27,918 nucleotides of DNA from a virus. Position numbers and translations under genes: made by a program. The stretch spans positions 1 through 27,918 of the IMG/VR virus record IMGVR_UViG_3300025122_004743; one strand, given 5' to 3'. This document shows positions 1 through 6,958 of the stretch, piece by piece; the stretch's first letter is position 1; every line of letters begins with the position of its first letter. The notes beneath the pieces are model-generated. The model saw only the letters and a program-made list of their open reading frames with translations. It was not told the origin of the DNA and ran no database searches.

Positions 1-1
1 A

Positions 2-280
2 TGGGATACAATGTTTGAGGTAACCACCATTTCACACATGGATTTTGCTATACGCACACAAAGGAATGGATCGACGTATTATATGTTTGAGAAACCTATC
101 TTTATTTGCACTCATATGCCGGGCACGTCAGGTGATCACGCTCCCGTACATTATGCTCACATCGGTCATGACGAACCTCTTTTTAGAAGGATTTATAATG
201 ACCCGACTTCGGTCAGCAGGATAAAGATCGATCTTGATAATTGGAAGCAGTCACCAGAAGTTTGGAAGAGGAGATTTTAG
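2..280 (+). CDS. Glycosyltransferase-like protein, C-terminal fragment (5' end outside window)
   Basis: The reading frame is open from the first bases of the window, so this is the end of a longer gene. An ATG at 11 exists, but the residues just before it (WDT) align with an internal FDCRW segment of the paralogue at 2221-3066, so that ATG is not the start. The visible part matches the C-termini of the proteins at 281-1063 and 2221-3066: QRNGS, then PGTSGDHAP, a HD-P turn, and the ending DNWK..PEVW.RRF. By homology to those two it should be a GT-A-fold, family-2-like glycosyltransferase, though its catalytic half is not visible. The stop codon abuts the ATG of the next gene, and the codons for the last residues contain GAGGAG, which serves as that gene's ribosome binding site. 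Confidence 0.75.
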   Translation, partial: WDTMFEVTTISHMDFAIRTQRNGSTYYMFEKPIFICTHMPGTSGDHAPVHYAHIGHDEPLFRRIYNDPTSVSRIKIDLDNWKQSPEVWKRRF

Positions 281-1063
281 ATGTATGATTTGTCCATTTG
301 CTTGACCGCCATTAGAGATGATAATTGGCTGAGGCTACATGACAGTATAGTTGAGTCCGTGGGAGATTATTCGTTCGAACTAATTTTCTGCGGCCCCCAC
401 GAGGAACTACCCGAGGAACTACAGGGATTAGACAACGTTTCTTGCATTCAGGATTTTGGTCCTCCCACCAGATGCCAGCAGCGTTCGATGCTAGATGCGA
501 CCGGCCGGTATCTGACTTGGAGTGCTGATGACGGCTGGTTTTTGCCAGGTAAGCTGGCAGAATGCATAGAGTTTTTAGATTCTTTGGAGGCGGAAAAGAA
601 ATGTATTGTGACCCAGTATAACGAGGGAGATCATGATGGTTTGGGCGATCCTGATAAAGGAATGTATTTCATTAATTCCCACGACCCAGTTCGATCCCCC
701 CACTATCCTAATAATTTCCTGATTTTTAATTCGGTTATTTTGCAGACGCAGTACTTTAAAGATTTGGGAGGTTTTGATTGCAGGTTTGAGGCGTGCCCCA
801 TGGCTTTTGTAGATTTTGGTGCCCGGGCACAGCTGGATGGTATCGAAGCACACTTAACTGATGTGGTTTTTGAGTGCACCCAGTTCCCGGGTACCTCCGG
901 CGACCATGCGCCAATTCACCATGCGCAGCTTGATCATGACCAGCCTCTGTATGCTAGGGTTTGGAGTAACGCCGACTGCCTGCAGAGGGTCAAGATTGAT
1001 ATCGATAATTGGAAAGAAGCGCCAGAAGTCTGGACACGAAGATTCGGAGATGAAAATGAGTGA
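281..1063 (+). CDS. Glycosyltransferase, GT2-like (GT-A fold)
   Basis: This 260-residue protein starts with MYDLSICLTAIRD, the first beta strand typical of GT-A transferases, followed by a FELIFCGP strand and, near residue 87, a LTWSADDGWF segment. The acidic pair there is the likely nucleotide-sugar/metal binding motif. The C-terminal half (FDCRFE, PGTSGDHAP, DNWK..PEVW.RRF) is closely related to the upstream fragment and to the protein at 2221-3066, so the three are tandem paralogues. It probably transfers a sugar to a phage or host surface glycan; donor and acceptor cannot be read from the sequence. GAGGAG at 267-272 lies 8 bases before the ATG. The end overlaps the start of the aminotransferase-like gene by 8 bases. 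Confidence 0.8.
   Translation: MYDLSICLTAIRDDNWLRLHDSIVESVGDYSFELIFCGPHEELPEELQGLDNVSCIQDFGPPTRCQQRSMLDATGRYLTWSADDGWFLPGKLAECIEFLDSLEAEKKCIVTQYNEGDHDGLGDPDKGMYFINSHDPVRSPHYPNNFLIFNSVILQTQYFKDLGGFDCRFEACPMAFVDFGARAQLDGIEAHLTDVVFECTQFPGTSGDHAPIHHAQLDHDQPLYARVWSNADCLQRVKIDIDNWKEAPEVWTRRFGDENE
1046..1049 (+). promoter_or_regulatory. Ribosome binding site selecting the 1056 start
   Basis: GGAG lies 6 bases before the ATG at 1056 but directly touches the in-frame ATG at 1050. Normal spacing therefore favours 1056 as the start of the DegT-family gene. The frame stays open upstream to an ATG at 861, but that stretch lies wholly inside the preceding glycosyltransferase and is not needed for the fold. 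Confidence 0.6.
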
Positions 1064-2228
1064 GATAATTTATCCATTGGCCAAAGAGACCATCAACACT
1101 GAAGATATTGATGCTTTGTGTGATTGGCTTAAAAGCTATCCGCGTCTGACCAAGGGTACTGTAACAGTAGAAGTAGAAGCGAAGTGGGCCAGTTATATTG
1201 GCACCAAGCACGCTGTGTTCAACAACTCAGGATCCTCAGCCAATTTGCTAATGATTTACGCCGCCTTGATGACGGGGAGAATTAAGAACAAGAAGATTGT
1301 AGTTCCATCAGTTGGTTGGGTGACAACGATCGCACCCGCTATTCAGTTTGGCTTGGAGCCCATTATGGTGGGCGCAGATCCCGACACCTTTGGGATTGAC
1401 TTGGACCAGCTTGAGGCAGTGTGTGAGACTGAGCGTCCCGACGCTGTAATCTTTGTTCAGGTACTCGGAGTGCCTCATCACCGAGAGCGCTTGTTACAGT
1501 TAAAAGAGAAGTATGGTTTTTGTCTCCTAGAGGACGCCTGTGCGGCTCTAGGAGCGGCTTACGGGGACGGAAGCATGGTTGGCACTGTCGGCGACATGTC
1601 GTCCTTCTCGTTCTATTTTGGGCACCAATTATCCACCATTGAGGGTGGTATGGTAAATACTGATGACAAGGAGTTGTATAACGCGCTGCTAATGCTCCGA
1701 AGTCATGGCTGGGCGAAGGACCTGGATCAAGAAGCATATAACACTTTAATTCGGGATCATGGAGTTGATGACTTTCATAAGCCTTTTACTTTCTTTGTTC
1801 CTGGCTTCAATCTGCGGTCGACGGATTTGCAAGCATTTGTAGGATTGCGTCAAGTAGATAAGGCTATTTGGGTGTCCCAACGACGCAACGAGAATCACGT
1901 TGCCTATGCACAGTTTCTTGAAGGCTATGTCGATTTCCAGAGATGGGGGGATAACGTGCCGGTTTCAATTTCCTTTGGTGCTTTGGCGGATTCTAATGCT
2001 CATCGGCGTGAAATTGTCTCTCGGCTGGTCGAAAATGGCGTAGAAACTCGTATCTTTTCAGCTGGAAATCTTGGCTTACATCCGTTTTGGACTGATCTGT
2101 ACCCGCCATTTGAGGATGAGGTAAGTAATAGAATTCATACATGTGGCTTCTTTTTACCAAATTATCCTGAGCTGACCATTGAGGGAGTGGTTAAAATTTG
2201 TAAGATTGTGAGAGGTATCCATGACTGA
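1056..2228 (+). CDS. DegT/DnrJ/EryC1/StrS-family PLP enzyme with active-site His (probable sugar 3-dehydratase)
   Basis: From the ATG at 1056 the protein has 390 residues, the usual length for this fold-type-I PLP family. Visible family marks are FNNSGSSANL (cofactor phosphate contact), PSVGWVTT, the LEDACAALGA segment with the cofactor-binding Asp, GTVGDMSSFSF, and the active-site loop ending in EGGMV. In aminotransferases of this family the loop reads SFHATK....EGG; here it is SFYFGHQLSTIEGG, so His190 sits exactly at the Schiff-base lysine. ColD (GDP-4-keto-6-deoxymannose 3-dehydratase) and the ascarylose/abequose E1 enzymes carry this same Lys-to-His change and remove the 3-hydroxyl instead of transaminating. 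A 3-dehydratase role is therefore more likely than amination. Substrate unknown; a Fcl-like reductase lies downstream at 4350-5252. It overlaps the next gene by 8 bases. Confidence 0.85.
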   Translation: MSEIIYPLAKETINTEDIDALCDWLKSYPRLTKGTVTVEVEAKWASYIGTKHAVFNNSGSSANLLMIYAALMTGRIKNKKIVVPSVGWVTTIAPAIQFGLEPIMVGADPDTFGIDLDQLEAVCETERPDAVIFVQVLGVPHHRERLLQLKEKYGFCLLEDACAALGAAYGDGSMVGTVGDMSSFSFYFGHQLSTIEGGMVNTDDKELYNALLMLRSHGWAKDLDQEAYNTLIRDHGVDDFHKPFTFFVPGFNLRSTDLQAFVGLRQVDKAIWVSQRRNENHVAYAQFLEGYVDFQRWGDNVPVSISFGALADSNAHRREIVSRLVENGVETRIFSAGNLGLHPFWTDLYPPFEDEVSNRIHTCGFFLPNYPELTIEGVVKICKIVRGIHD

Positions 2229-3066
2229 GTATAAATATGATATAAGTTTTTTCTTTCCTGCCATTCGAACCCCGCGTTGGTATGAAATGTACAAGAGCCT
2301 GGAGAGGTCGTGCAAAAAGTATAAGTGGGAATTGGTATTGTGCGGTCCCTTTGAGTTGCCCCCGACACTGAAAGGGATAGAAAACGTGAAACACGTCAAA
2401 GAGCGCGGGCATGTGAGTAGAGCAGTCCAGGTCGGCATTTTAGAAACCAGCGGAAAACTAATTTTTATTGGTAATGATGATACCGTTTATCGAGAAGACG
2501 CGTTTGATAAAGCGTTAGATTTATATAATCAAGAGTGTGGCCCACAGGACATTATGCAATGCACCTATACCGAGGGCGGTCATGAGCAGCCCAATCATTA
2601 CTGGAGTACTTCCTTCAATGATGCGTTTAAGCTGGGAGGGATTGACCAAACATGGCTACTTGCCACAGAGCCCGTTATGCATAAAGAACACTTCTTTGAG
2701 ATGGGCGGATTTGATTGTAGGTGGGAATACATGGACAGTTCAACCCACGACTTTATGTTTAGATGTCAGAGGAATGGTTCAAAAATTGTTTATTCTCCAG
2801 AGACCGTGGGCGATATGACGTGGTGGCCAGACCACCAGGGAGATCACGGCGCCATTCACGATGCAATGGTTTTGCATGATCTTGACATTTTTAGAGAAAT
2901 GTGGGGGACAGAGAACGATCGGTTAAAAATCAATTATGATAATTGGAAGGATACACCGGAAGTTTGGGAGAGGAGATTTCCTAGCAAAGTGTATAATTCT
3001 TATGAAGAACTGTGGCAGGGAGAGAACTATACACACAAATGGAAGGCAGCTCCCCCCAAAAAGTAA
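2221..3066 (+). CDS. Glycosyltransferase, GT2-like (GT-A fold), third paralogue
   Basis: A 281-residue protein with MTEYKYDISFFFPAIR at the N-terminus, a WELVLCGP strand, and LIFIGNDDTVY around residue 85, a good match to the Asp-pair motif of GT-A transferases. The second half shares FDCRW, QRNGS, GDHGAIHDA and DNWK..PEVWERRF with the two upstream paralogues. It has an extra C-terminal tail of about 29 residues ending in a lysine/proline-rich KWKAAPPKK that the others lack. GAGAGG at 2209-2214 lies 6 bases before the ATG. Sandwiching of the DegT-type enzyme between copies suggests duplication. Donor and acceptor are unknown; cell-surface or virion glycan modification is inference from context. 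Confidence 0.8.
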   Translation: MTEYKYDISFFFPAIRTPRWYEMYKSLERSCKKYKWELVLCGPFELPPTLKGIENVKHVKERGHVSRAVQVGILETSGKLIFIGNDDTVYREDAFDKALDLYNQECGPQDIMQCTYTEGGHEQPNHYWSTSFNDAFKLGGIDQTWLLATEPVMHKEHFFEMGGFDCRWEYMDSSTHDFMFRCQRNGSKIVYSPETVGDMTWWPDHQGDHGAIHDAMVLHDLDIFREMWGTENDRLKINYDNWKDTPEVWERRFPSKVYNSYEELWQGENYTHKWKAAPPKK

Positions 3067-3070
3067 ACAA

Positions 3071-3826
3071 ATGAAAATCTTGATTATAGGCGAAAGTTGT
3101 TTAGATGTGTATCAATATGGTGATAGCCGCAGGCTGTGCCCAGAGGCACCAGTACCGGTGTTCAATTCAAATAATTTAAAAAATACTAATGGGGGCATGG
3201 CGCAGAATGTTTATAATAATATGTCCGGTATTGCACCAGAGATTGAAATCGACATTTGTACTAACAAGGGATGGGAAAATATTACCAAAACTCGGTATGT
3301 GGATTACCGAACGAATTACATAGTTTTAAGAATCGACGAAAATGAAGATTTATATGGCAAGTGTGACCTGGCGGACCTTGACTTTAGCTCCTATGATGCA
3401 GTGATTATTTCCGATTATGACAAAGGATTTTTATCTGAGGATGACATCGCAGATATTGCCGCAATTGCAACCACTACCTTTTTAGATACCAAGAAGATTT
3501 TGGGCCCATGGTGTAAGCATGTAGACTATATTAAAATCAACGACACAGAGTACGAAAGAACCAAGCATAAGCTCACAGCTGATATTGTTAATAGGATGAT
3601 TATCACCACTGGTCCCAACGGTTGTTTATACCAAGATAAGGTTTTTCCTGTACCAAAAGTAGAAATTAAAGACACTTCCGGCGCCGGCGATACTTTCATC
3701 GCGGGTTTGACCGTGGAGTTTGTACGTTCGGGGGAGATTCTCAGCGCAATCGAGTTTGCCAATCGTTGCGCGACCCGGGTTGTCCAGAAAAGAGGCGTTA
3801 GCACACTGGACAAGGAGATAAAATGA
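3071..3826 (+). CDS. rfaE1: D-glycero-D-manno-heptose 7-phosphate kinase-like (PfkB/ribokinase family)
   Basis: From ATG 3071 the protein has 251 residues. It opens with MKILIIGESCLDVYQYGD and has NGGMAQNV, the substrate-loop motif of PfkB sugar kinases. It continues with YIVLRIDENE and VIISDYDKGFL, both characteristic of the kinase half of HldE, and the PfkB signature DTSGAGDTFIAGL with the predicted catalytic base Asp207. Known reaction of the family: ATP-dependent phosphorylation of heptose 7-phosphate at C1. At 251 residues it is clearly shorter than the roughly 320-residue HldE kinase domain, so parts of the lid or middle are reduced. The frame extends upstream to 2936, but that stretch lies inside the previous gene, so 3071 is preferred. 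No strong ribosome binding site is visible. The cognate nucleotidyltransferase half is a separate gene at 5243-5623. Confidence 0.85.
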   Translation: MKILIIGESCLDVYQYGDSRRLCPEAPVPVFNSNNLKNTNGGMAQNVYNNMSGIAPEIEIDICTNKGWENITKTRYVDYRTNYIVLRIDENEDLYGKCDLADLDFSSYDAVIISDYDKGFLSEDDIADIAAIATTTFLDTKKILGPWCKHVDYIKINDTEYERTKHKLTADIVNRMIITTGPNGCLYQDKVFPVPKVEIKDTSGAGDTFIAGLTVEFVRSGEILSAIEFANRCATRVVQKRGVSTLDKEIK

Positions 3827-4365
3827 AATATATGGTCGACCCAGACATCGCCGGCCTTGTGGTGTTTGAACCCGAAGTTTTTCACGATGTTCGTGGAGAA
3901 TATATTAATACGTTTAATGTAAGGGATTATGCGTTTCTTGATGAAAAGTTTGTGGAAGATGATTTTTCCATCTCCCGAAAGAATGTTCTGCGCGGTATGC
4001 ACGGTGACTCTGAGACAAAGAAGCTAATTCAATGCCTTCATGGCAGCATCTTGCTTGGGGTGGCTGACCTACGCGGTGACTCACCGAGTTATCTTCATAC
4101 ACGCCTTTACGCGTTGAATGATAAGAACCGCCACCAAGTGTTGGTTCCAGAGGGTTGTGTCAACGGGCACCTCGTCTTATCGGATACGTGTATCTTTTCT
4201 TATAAGCAAACTAAGCTTTATACAGGTGCCTCTAATCAGATTTCTGTAAGGTACGATGACCCCTGGCTTGAGATCCCTTGGCGTGTCGAAAACCCCTTGC
4301 TTTCGGAAAGAGATGCTAGTGCCCTCTATCTGAAAGACATGGAGGAAGAATGCAGAAAGCTTTAG
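3823..4365 (+). CDS. RmlC-like sugar nucleotide epimerase (dTDP-4-dehydrorhamnose 3,5-epimerase family)
   Basis: This 180-residue cupin-fold protein has the RmlC order of motifs: FHDVRGEYINTF, FVEDDFSISRKNVLRGMH (containing the catalytic His of the LRG-H motif), KKLIQCLHGSILLGVADLRGDSP, then VPEGCVNGHLVLSD and FSYKQTKLY (the tyrosine region). Family members invert carbons 3 and/or 5 of 4-keto-6-deoxy nucleotide sugars. The second conserved His (AHG in RmlC) is Asn here (VNG), so its activity may be restricted or altered. The sugar need not be dTDP-rhamnose: RmlC-like epimerases also act in the GDP-6-deoxy-heptose pathways of Campylobacter, and the heptose kinase/transferase neighbours favour such a role. 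AAGGAG precedes the ATG, which overlaps the previous stop (ATGA). Confidence 0.8.
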   Translation: MKYMVDPDIAGLVVFEPEVFHDVRGEYINTFNVRDYAFLDEKFVEDDFSISRKNVLRGMHGDSETKKLIQCLHGSILLGVADLRGDSPSYLHTRLYALNDKNRHQVLVPEGCVNGHLVLSDTCIFSYKQTKLYTGASNQISVRYDDPWLEIPWRVENPLLSERDASALYLKDMEEECRKL

Positions 4366-5252
4366 TCCTTGGAGCTACGGGTTTCTTTGGGCGCCACTTT
4401 ATAAGAAAAGCTGCAGCGGAAATGGAGATTACCGCGCTTAATTCTGTATCGTGTAATTTACTAACTGATAAACTTTATGATTTTAAGGAAGTTAAGTACG
4501 ACTATATCTTTCACTTTGCTGTGAAGACCGAAGCCGGAGGCTACTGTCAGCGACATCCGGGAGAACAATTTTTGATCAATGAGCGCATCAATTCTACTGT
4601 GTTAAATTATTGGAAAGAGTTACAACCTCAAGCTAAGTTTGTAACATTTGGATCTAGCTGTTCTTACTCAGATGATGCATTGCGGATTGAAGACAATTAT
4701 CTTTTAGGGTCCTGTGAGAGCGGCTATGAAGTCTACGGCATGGTGAAGAGGATGCTATTAGTCGGGCTCAAAGCCCTAGCAGAAGAATTTGGAATGAAAT
4801 ATATGTTTTTTGTTCCGTCGTGCCTTTATGGTTCGGATTATGACCAGAAGGATAAGCACTTTATTTATGATTTGGTGCGCAAAATTTGCGATGCAAAGTA
4901 TAAAAAGGTGGAACCCGTAGTATTGTGGGGAACTGGATTTCAGCGAAGAGAACTAATTTTTATTGATGATGCTGTTGACATCATTTTAAAATCTTTAAAT
5001 CAAGAAAACGAGGTAATCAATTTATCAACAGGAAACGATTGTTCGATTCGTGAATACGCCGAATTGATTTGTGATATAGTAGATTATGAATTTGATCAAA
5101 TTAAGTTTGACACCAGTCAGTATGTCGGCGCCGAAGCGAAGAAGTTCGAGGTTGACAAAATAAAAGATTATCCCTTTACAAAACCAGAAATAGGCTTACA
5201 ACCAGTGATAAAGTTTTACACTGAGAAATACATGGACAAGCCGTGTCAGTAG
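4350..5252 (+). CDS. NAD(P)-dependent sugar epimerase/reductase, GDP-L-fucose-synthase-like (extended SDR)
   Basis: A 300-residue extended short-chain dehydrogenase. The Rossmann glycine motif GATGFFG lies at residues 8-14, the serine of the catalytic triad in FGSSCSY, and the Y-x3-K pair in YGMVKRM. CLYGSDYDQKDKHFI, then VVLWGTGFQRRELIFIDDAV, follow the pattern of GDP-fucose synthase (Fcl/WcaG), where WGTG..RRE..YVDD is diagnostic. Enzymes of this type epimerise and reduce 4-keto-deoxy nucleotide sugars; relatives include ColC (GDP-colitose) and the heptose reductases of Campylobacter. GGAGGA at 4340-4345 lies 4 bases before the ATG, and the start overlaps the epimerase gene by 16 bases. The exact product sugar cannot be told from sequence. 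Confidence 0.85.
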   Translation: MQKALVLGATGFFGRHFIRKAAAEMEITALNSVSCNLLTDKLYDFKEVKYDYIFHFAVKTEAGGYCQRHPGEQFLINERINSTVLNYWKELQPQAKFVTFGSSCSYSDDALRIEDNYLLGSCESGYEVYGMVKRMLLVGLKALAEEFGMKYMFFVPSCLYGSDYDQKDKHFIYDLVRKICDAKYKKVEPVVLWGTGFQRRELIFIDDAVDIILKSLNQENEVINLSTGNDCSIREYAELICDIVDYEFDQIKFDTSQYVGAEAKKFEVDKIKDYPFTKPEIGLQPVIKFYTEKYMDKPCQ

Positions 5253-5623
5253 TTTTTACTAACGGATGTTTCGACATCCTTCATCGAGGACACGTCGAAT
5301 TGCTGAAGTATTGCAAATCACTGGGAACTGTGGTTGTCGGGCTAAACAGTGATGTCGGTGTTCGAGGGCTGAAGGGTGACACTCGTCCCTATAACAACGA
5401 AACCGATAGAAAACTAGTCCTTGAGGCATGCCGCTTTGTTGATGAGGTGATTATTTTTGATGAACAAACTCCGTGGGAGTTAATAAAAAGAGTAAAACCT
5501 GATATAGTAGTCAAAGGTGGAGACTACAGAAAAGAAGATGTAGTCGGCAATGATCTTGCTGAAGTAAAAATCTTTAATTTTGTGGACGGCTATTCTACAA
5601 CAGGTATTTTGGAAAAAATGTAA
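5243..5623 (+). CDS. rfaE2: D-glycero-beta-D-manno-heptose 1-phosphate nucleotidyltransferase (HldE C-domain type)
   Basis: This 126-residue protein is a compact match to the adenylyltransferase half of HldE. It has VVFTNGCFDILHRGHVELL with the nucleotidyl-transfer motif H-x-G-H, GLNSDVGVRGLKGDTRPYN, the DIVVKGGDY segment, and the C-terminal GYSTTGILEKM that matches the GCSTT.II end of HldE. It joins a nucleotide (ADP, or GDP in HddC-type pathways) to a sugar 1-phosphate, most likely heptose. The start is a GTG at 5243 overlapping the previous gene by 10 bases; an ATG does not fit because the motif begins right after. Splitting kinase and transferase into two genes, separated by epimerase and reductase genes, is unusual compared with fused HldE. 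Confidence 0.9.
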   Translation: MSVVFTNGCFDILHRGHVELLKYCKSLGTVVVGLNSDVGVRGLKGDTRPYNNETDRKLVLEACRFVDEVIIFDEQTPWELIKRVKPDIVVKGGDYRKEDVVGNDLAEVKIFNFVDGYSTTGILEKM

Positions 5624-5943
5624 TGGTATATGTATTTGACATCGATGGTACAATTTGTACGAGCACCAACAGCGAGTATGAAAAAGCACTTCCGATTGCC
5701 AGTAGAATTGAAAAAGTTAACGAGATCTACGATGGTGGCCACACGGTTATCTTTCAAACGGCCCGGGGGATGGGCCGAAGTGGAAATTCAGCAGCGTATG
5801 CTCACAAAGCTTTTTATGAGCTCACCAAGGAGCAGTTAGGCGAGTGGGGCGTTAAATATCATGACCTTTTTTTAGGGAAGCCTGCAGGAGATTTTTACAT
5901 TGATGACAAAGGAATTAGAGATGACGACTTCTTTACCGATTAA
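5623..5943 (+). CDS. HAD-superfamily phosphatase, capsule-biosynthesis type
   Basis: A 106-residue protein with HAD motif I as VFDIDGTI (nucleophile Asp plus general-acid Asp), motif II in TARGMG, and a C-terminal GKPAGDFYIDDKG acidic motif. This layout and short length match the EcbF/BcbF family of small HAD phosphatases in capsule and surface-sugar clusters. In this cluster it could remove the C7 phosphate from heptose 1,7-bisphosphate, the job done by GmhB; that is inference from neighbours. The ATG shares its A with the previous stop (TAATG), so translation is probably coupled. Confidence 0.8.
   Translation: MVYVFDIDGTICTSTNSEYEKALPIASRIEKVNEIYDGGHTVIFQTARGMGRSGNSAAYAHKAFYELTKEQLGEWGVKYHDLFLGKPAGDFYIDDKGIRDDDFFTD
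5909..5913 (+). promoter_or_regulatory. Ribosome binding site selecting the 5921 start
   Basis: AAGGA lies 7 bases before the ATG at 5921. In-frame upstream TTG 5900 and ATG 5903 lack such a site, so 5921 is taken as the start of the cupin gene. Confidence 0.6.
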
Positions 5944-6280
5944 TTTTGTCCCCAAAGGGTGGGGATTTGAAAAATGGATTGTAAACTGTGAGAAGTATTG
6001 CGGTAAACTACTGTATTTTGTAAAAGATCGTCGATGCTCGTGGCATTATCACGAGATCAAGGACGAGGTATTTTATGTGCAGTCTGGGAAACTGCTTGTA
6101 AAGTATTCCGATGGAGACGATCTTGAAAAATCAGATGAAATTGTTCTAGGGCCTGGGGATAATTTTCATGTTTATACGGGCCTTCGCCATCAAATGATTG
6201 CTATAGAAGACACAGAACTATTTGAGTTTTCTACACAACATTTTGATGAAGATAGTTATAGAATTGTGAAAGGAGATTAA
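5921..6280 (+). CDS. Small single-domain cupin, putative sugar-phosphate isomerase or related
   Basis: A 119-residue protein with both cupin motifs. Motif 1 is WHYHEIKDEVFYVQSGKLLV, with two His and a Glu as metal ligands. Motif 2 is GPGDNFHVYTGLRHQM, with the final His. Such cupins near phage and bacterial sugar genes are often called mannose-6-phosphate-isomerase-like, but the fold alone does not fix the reaction. A role in supplying or modifying the sugar made by the upstream genes is inference. It overlaps the HAD phosphatase gene by 23 bases, pointing to coupled translation. Confidence 0.75.
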   Translation: MTTSLPINFVPKGWGFEKWIVNCEKYCGKLLYFVKDRRCSWHYHEIKDEVFYVQSGKLLVKYSDGDDLEKSDEIVLGPGDNFHVYTGLRHQMIAIEDTELFEFSTQHFDEDSYRIVKGD

Positions 6281-6281
6281 C

Positions 6282-6506
6282 ATGAAATTATCTAACCAAG
6301 CGATTGGTGCTTTAATGATGGCTCTTCAAAAGTCGTTAATAGAGCAAAGTGATATTGTCCCACTCTTGGCTGACATGAGTTTTGAAAAGGCTCCCGACGT
6401 CAAGAGATGGGGAGGCAAGAATGCCGAATTGATGGTTGCTAACCCACCCATTGTTTCGCTGGAGGGGGTAACACCACCCTTCACTATTGAAGAAATTGAA
6501 GAATAA
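6282..6506 (+). CDS. Small hypothetical protein
   Basis: 74 residues, with a strong AAGGAG site 6 bases before the ATG. It begins with a predicted amphipathic helix (SNQAIGALMMALQKSLIEQ) and ends with a proline-containing PPIVSLEGVTPPFTIEEIEE. No catalytic motif, signal peptide or membrane segment is visible. Placement between sugar genes and the sigma-factor cluster suggests a phage-specific small protein. Function unknown. Confidence 0.65.
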   Translation: MKLSNQAIGALMMALQKSLIEQSDIVPLLADMSFEKAPDVKRWGGKNAELMVANPPIVSLEGVTPPFTIEEIEE

Positions 6507-6523
6507 AATAAGGAGAAATAAAA

Positions 6524-6709
6524 ATGGCTACACTTAAATTTAAAACGGCCGACGGCCGTCCGGATCCGAAAGGACTTTCGGAAACTGAGGTGCGTGAGAT
6601 AGTCCAGGACATGTTGGGAACTGCATTTCGCGATCATTCGCGAAGCTTAGAACAACACCTGGCTGACATACATCAAAGATTAACAGCAGTAGAAGATAAA
6701 ACAAGATAA
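6524..6709 (+). CDS. Small hypothetical protein
   Basis: 61 residues, preceded by AAGGAG 9 bases before the ATG. It is charged, with a likely helical C-terminal half (SRSLEQHLADIHQRLTAVED) whose heptad-like leucine/isoleucine spacing could form a short coiled coil. Its stop codon directly abuts the next ATG. I do not recognise a family. Confidence 0.6.
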   Translation: MATLKFKTADGRPDPKGLSETEVREIVQDMLGTAFRDHSRSLEQHLADIHQRLTAVEDKTR

Positions 6710-6958
6710 ATGCCTCGGTATGTATACCGATGTGATAATTGTACCGAAATGTCAGTAATCTCGCATCTATCAGACGAAGAGCCCTCGGAATGTCCAGAGT
6801 GTAATTCAGAGGGATGTCTTGTAAAGGTTTTGACATCGTTTACCACAGCGAATAAGTCTGCAGTTAAGCCCAAGGTGGGTCAAATAACTGAAGAATTTAT
6901 TCAAGAGGCTAAACAGGACCTAGGTCAACAAAAAGATAAACTAGAGAAAAAGAGATGA
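6710..6958 (+). CDS. FmdB-like zinc-ribbon protein
   Basis: 82 residues. The N-terminus MPRYVYRCDNC with a later CPEC gives two Cys-x2-Cys knuckles about 17 residues apart, a zinc ribbon of the FmdB/CxxC_CxxC_SSSS type. The second half is charged and helical (QEAKQDLGQQKDKLEKKR). Ribbons of this kind bind zinc and may contact nucleic acid or protein; the adjacent late sigma factor makes a transcription link possible but unproven. It abuts the previous stop and overlaps the next gene by 4 bases (ATGA). Confidence 0.75.
   Translation: MPRYVYRCDNCTEMSVISHLSDEEPSECPECNSEGCLVKVLTSFTTANKSAVKPKVGQITEEFIQEAKQDLGQQKDKLEKKR

Noticed and set aside
861-1049. N-terminal extension of the DegT-family protein to ATG 861
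   Set aside because: The added 65 residues lie wholly within the upstream glycosyltransferase in another frame and do not belong to the PLP fold; GGAG spacing favours 1056.
2230-2237. TATAAATA, the T4 late promoter sequence
   Set aside because: It overlaps codons 4-6 of a glycosyltransferase (EYKY). A transcript starting there would lose the gene start, and no gene begins just downstream, so it is probably chance.
2936-3070. N-terminal extension of the heptose-kinase-like protein
   Set aside because: It overlaps the previous glycosyltransferase, and the family's first beta strand begins at the ATG at 3071.
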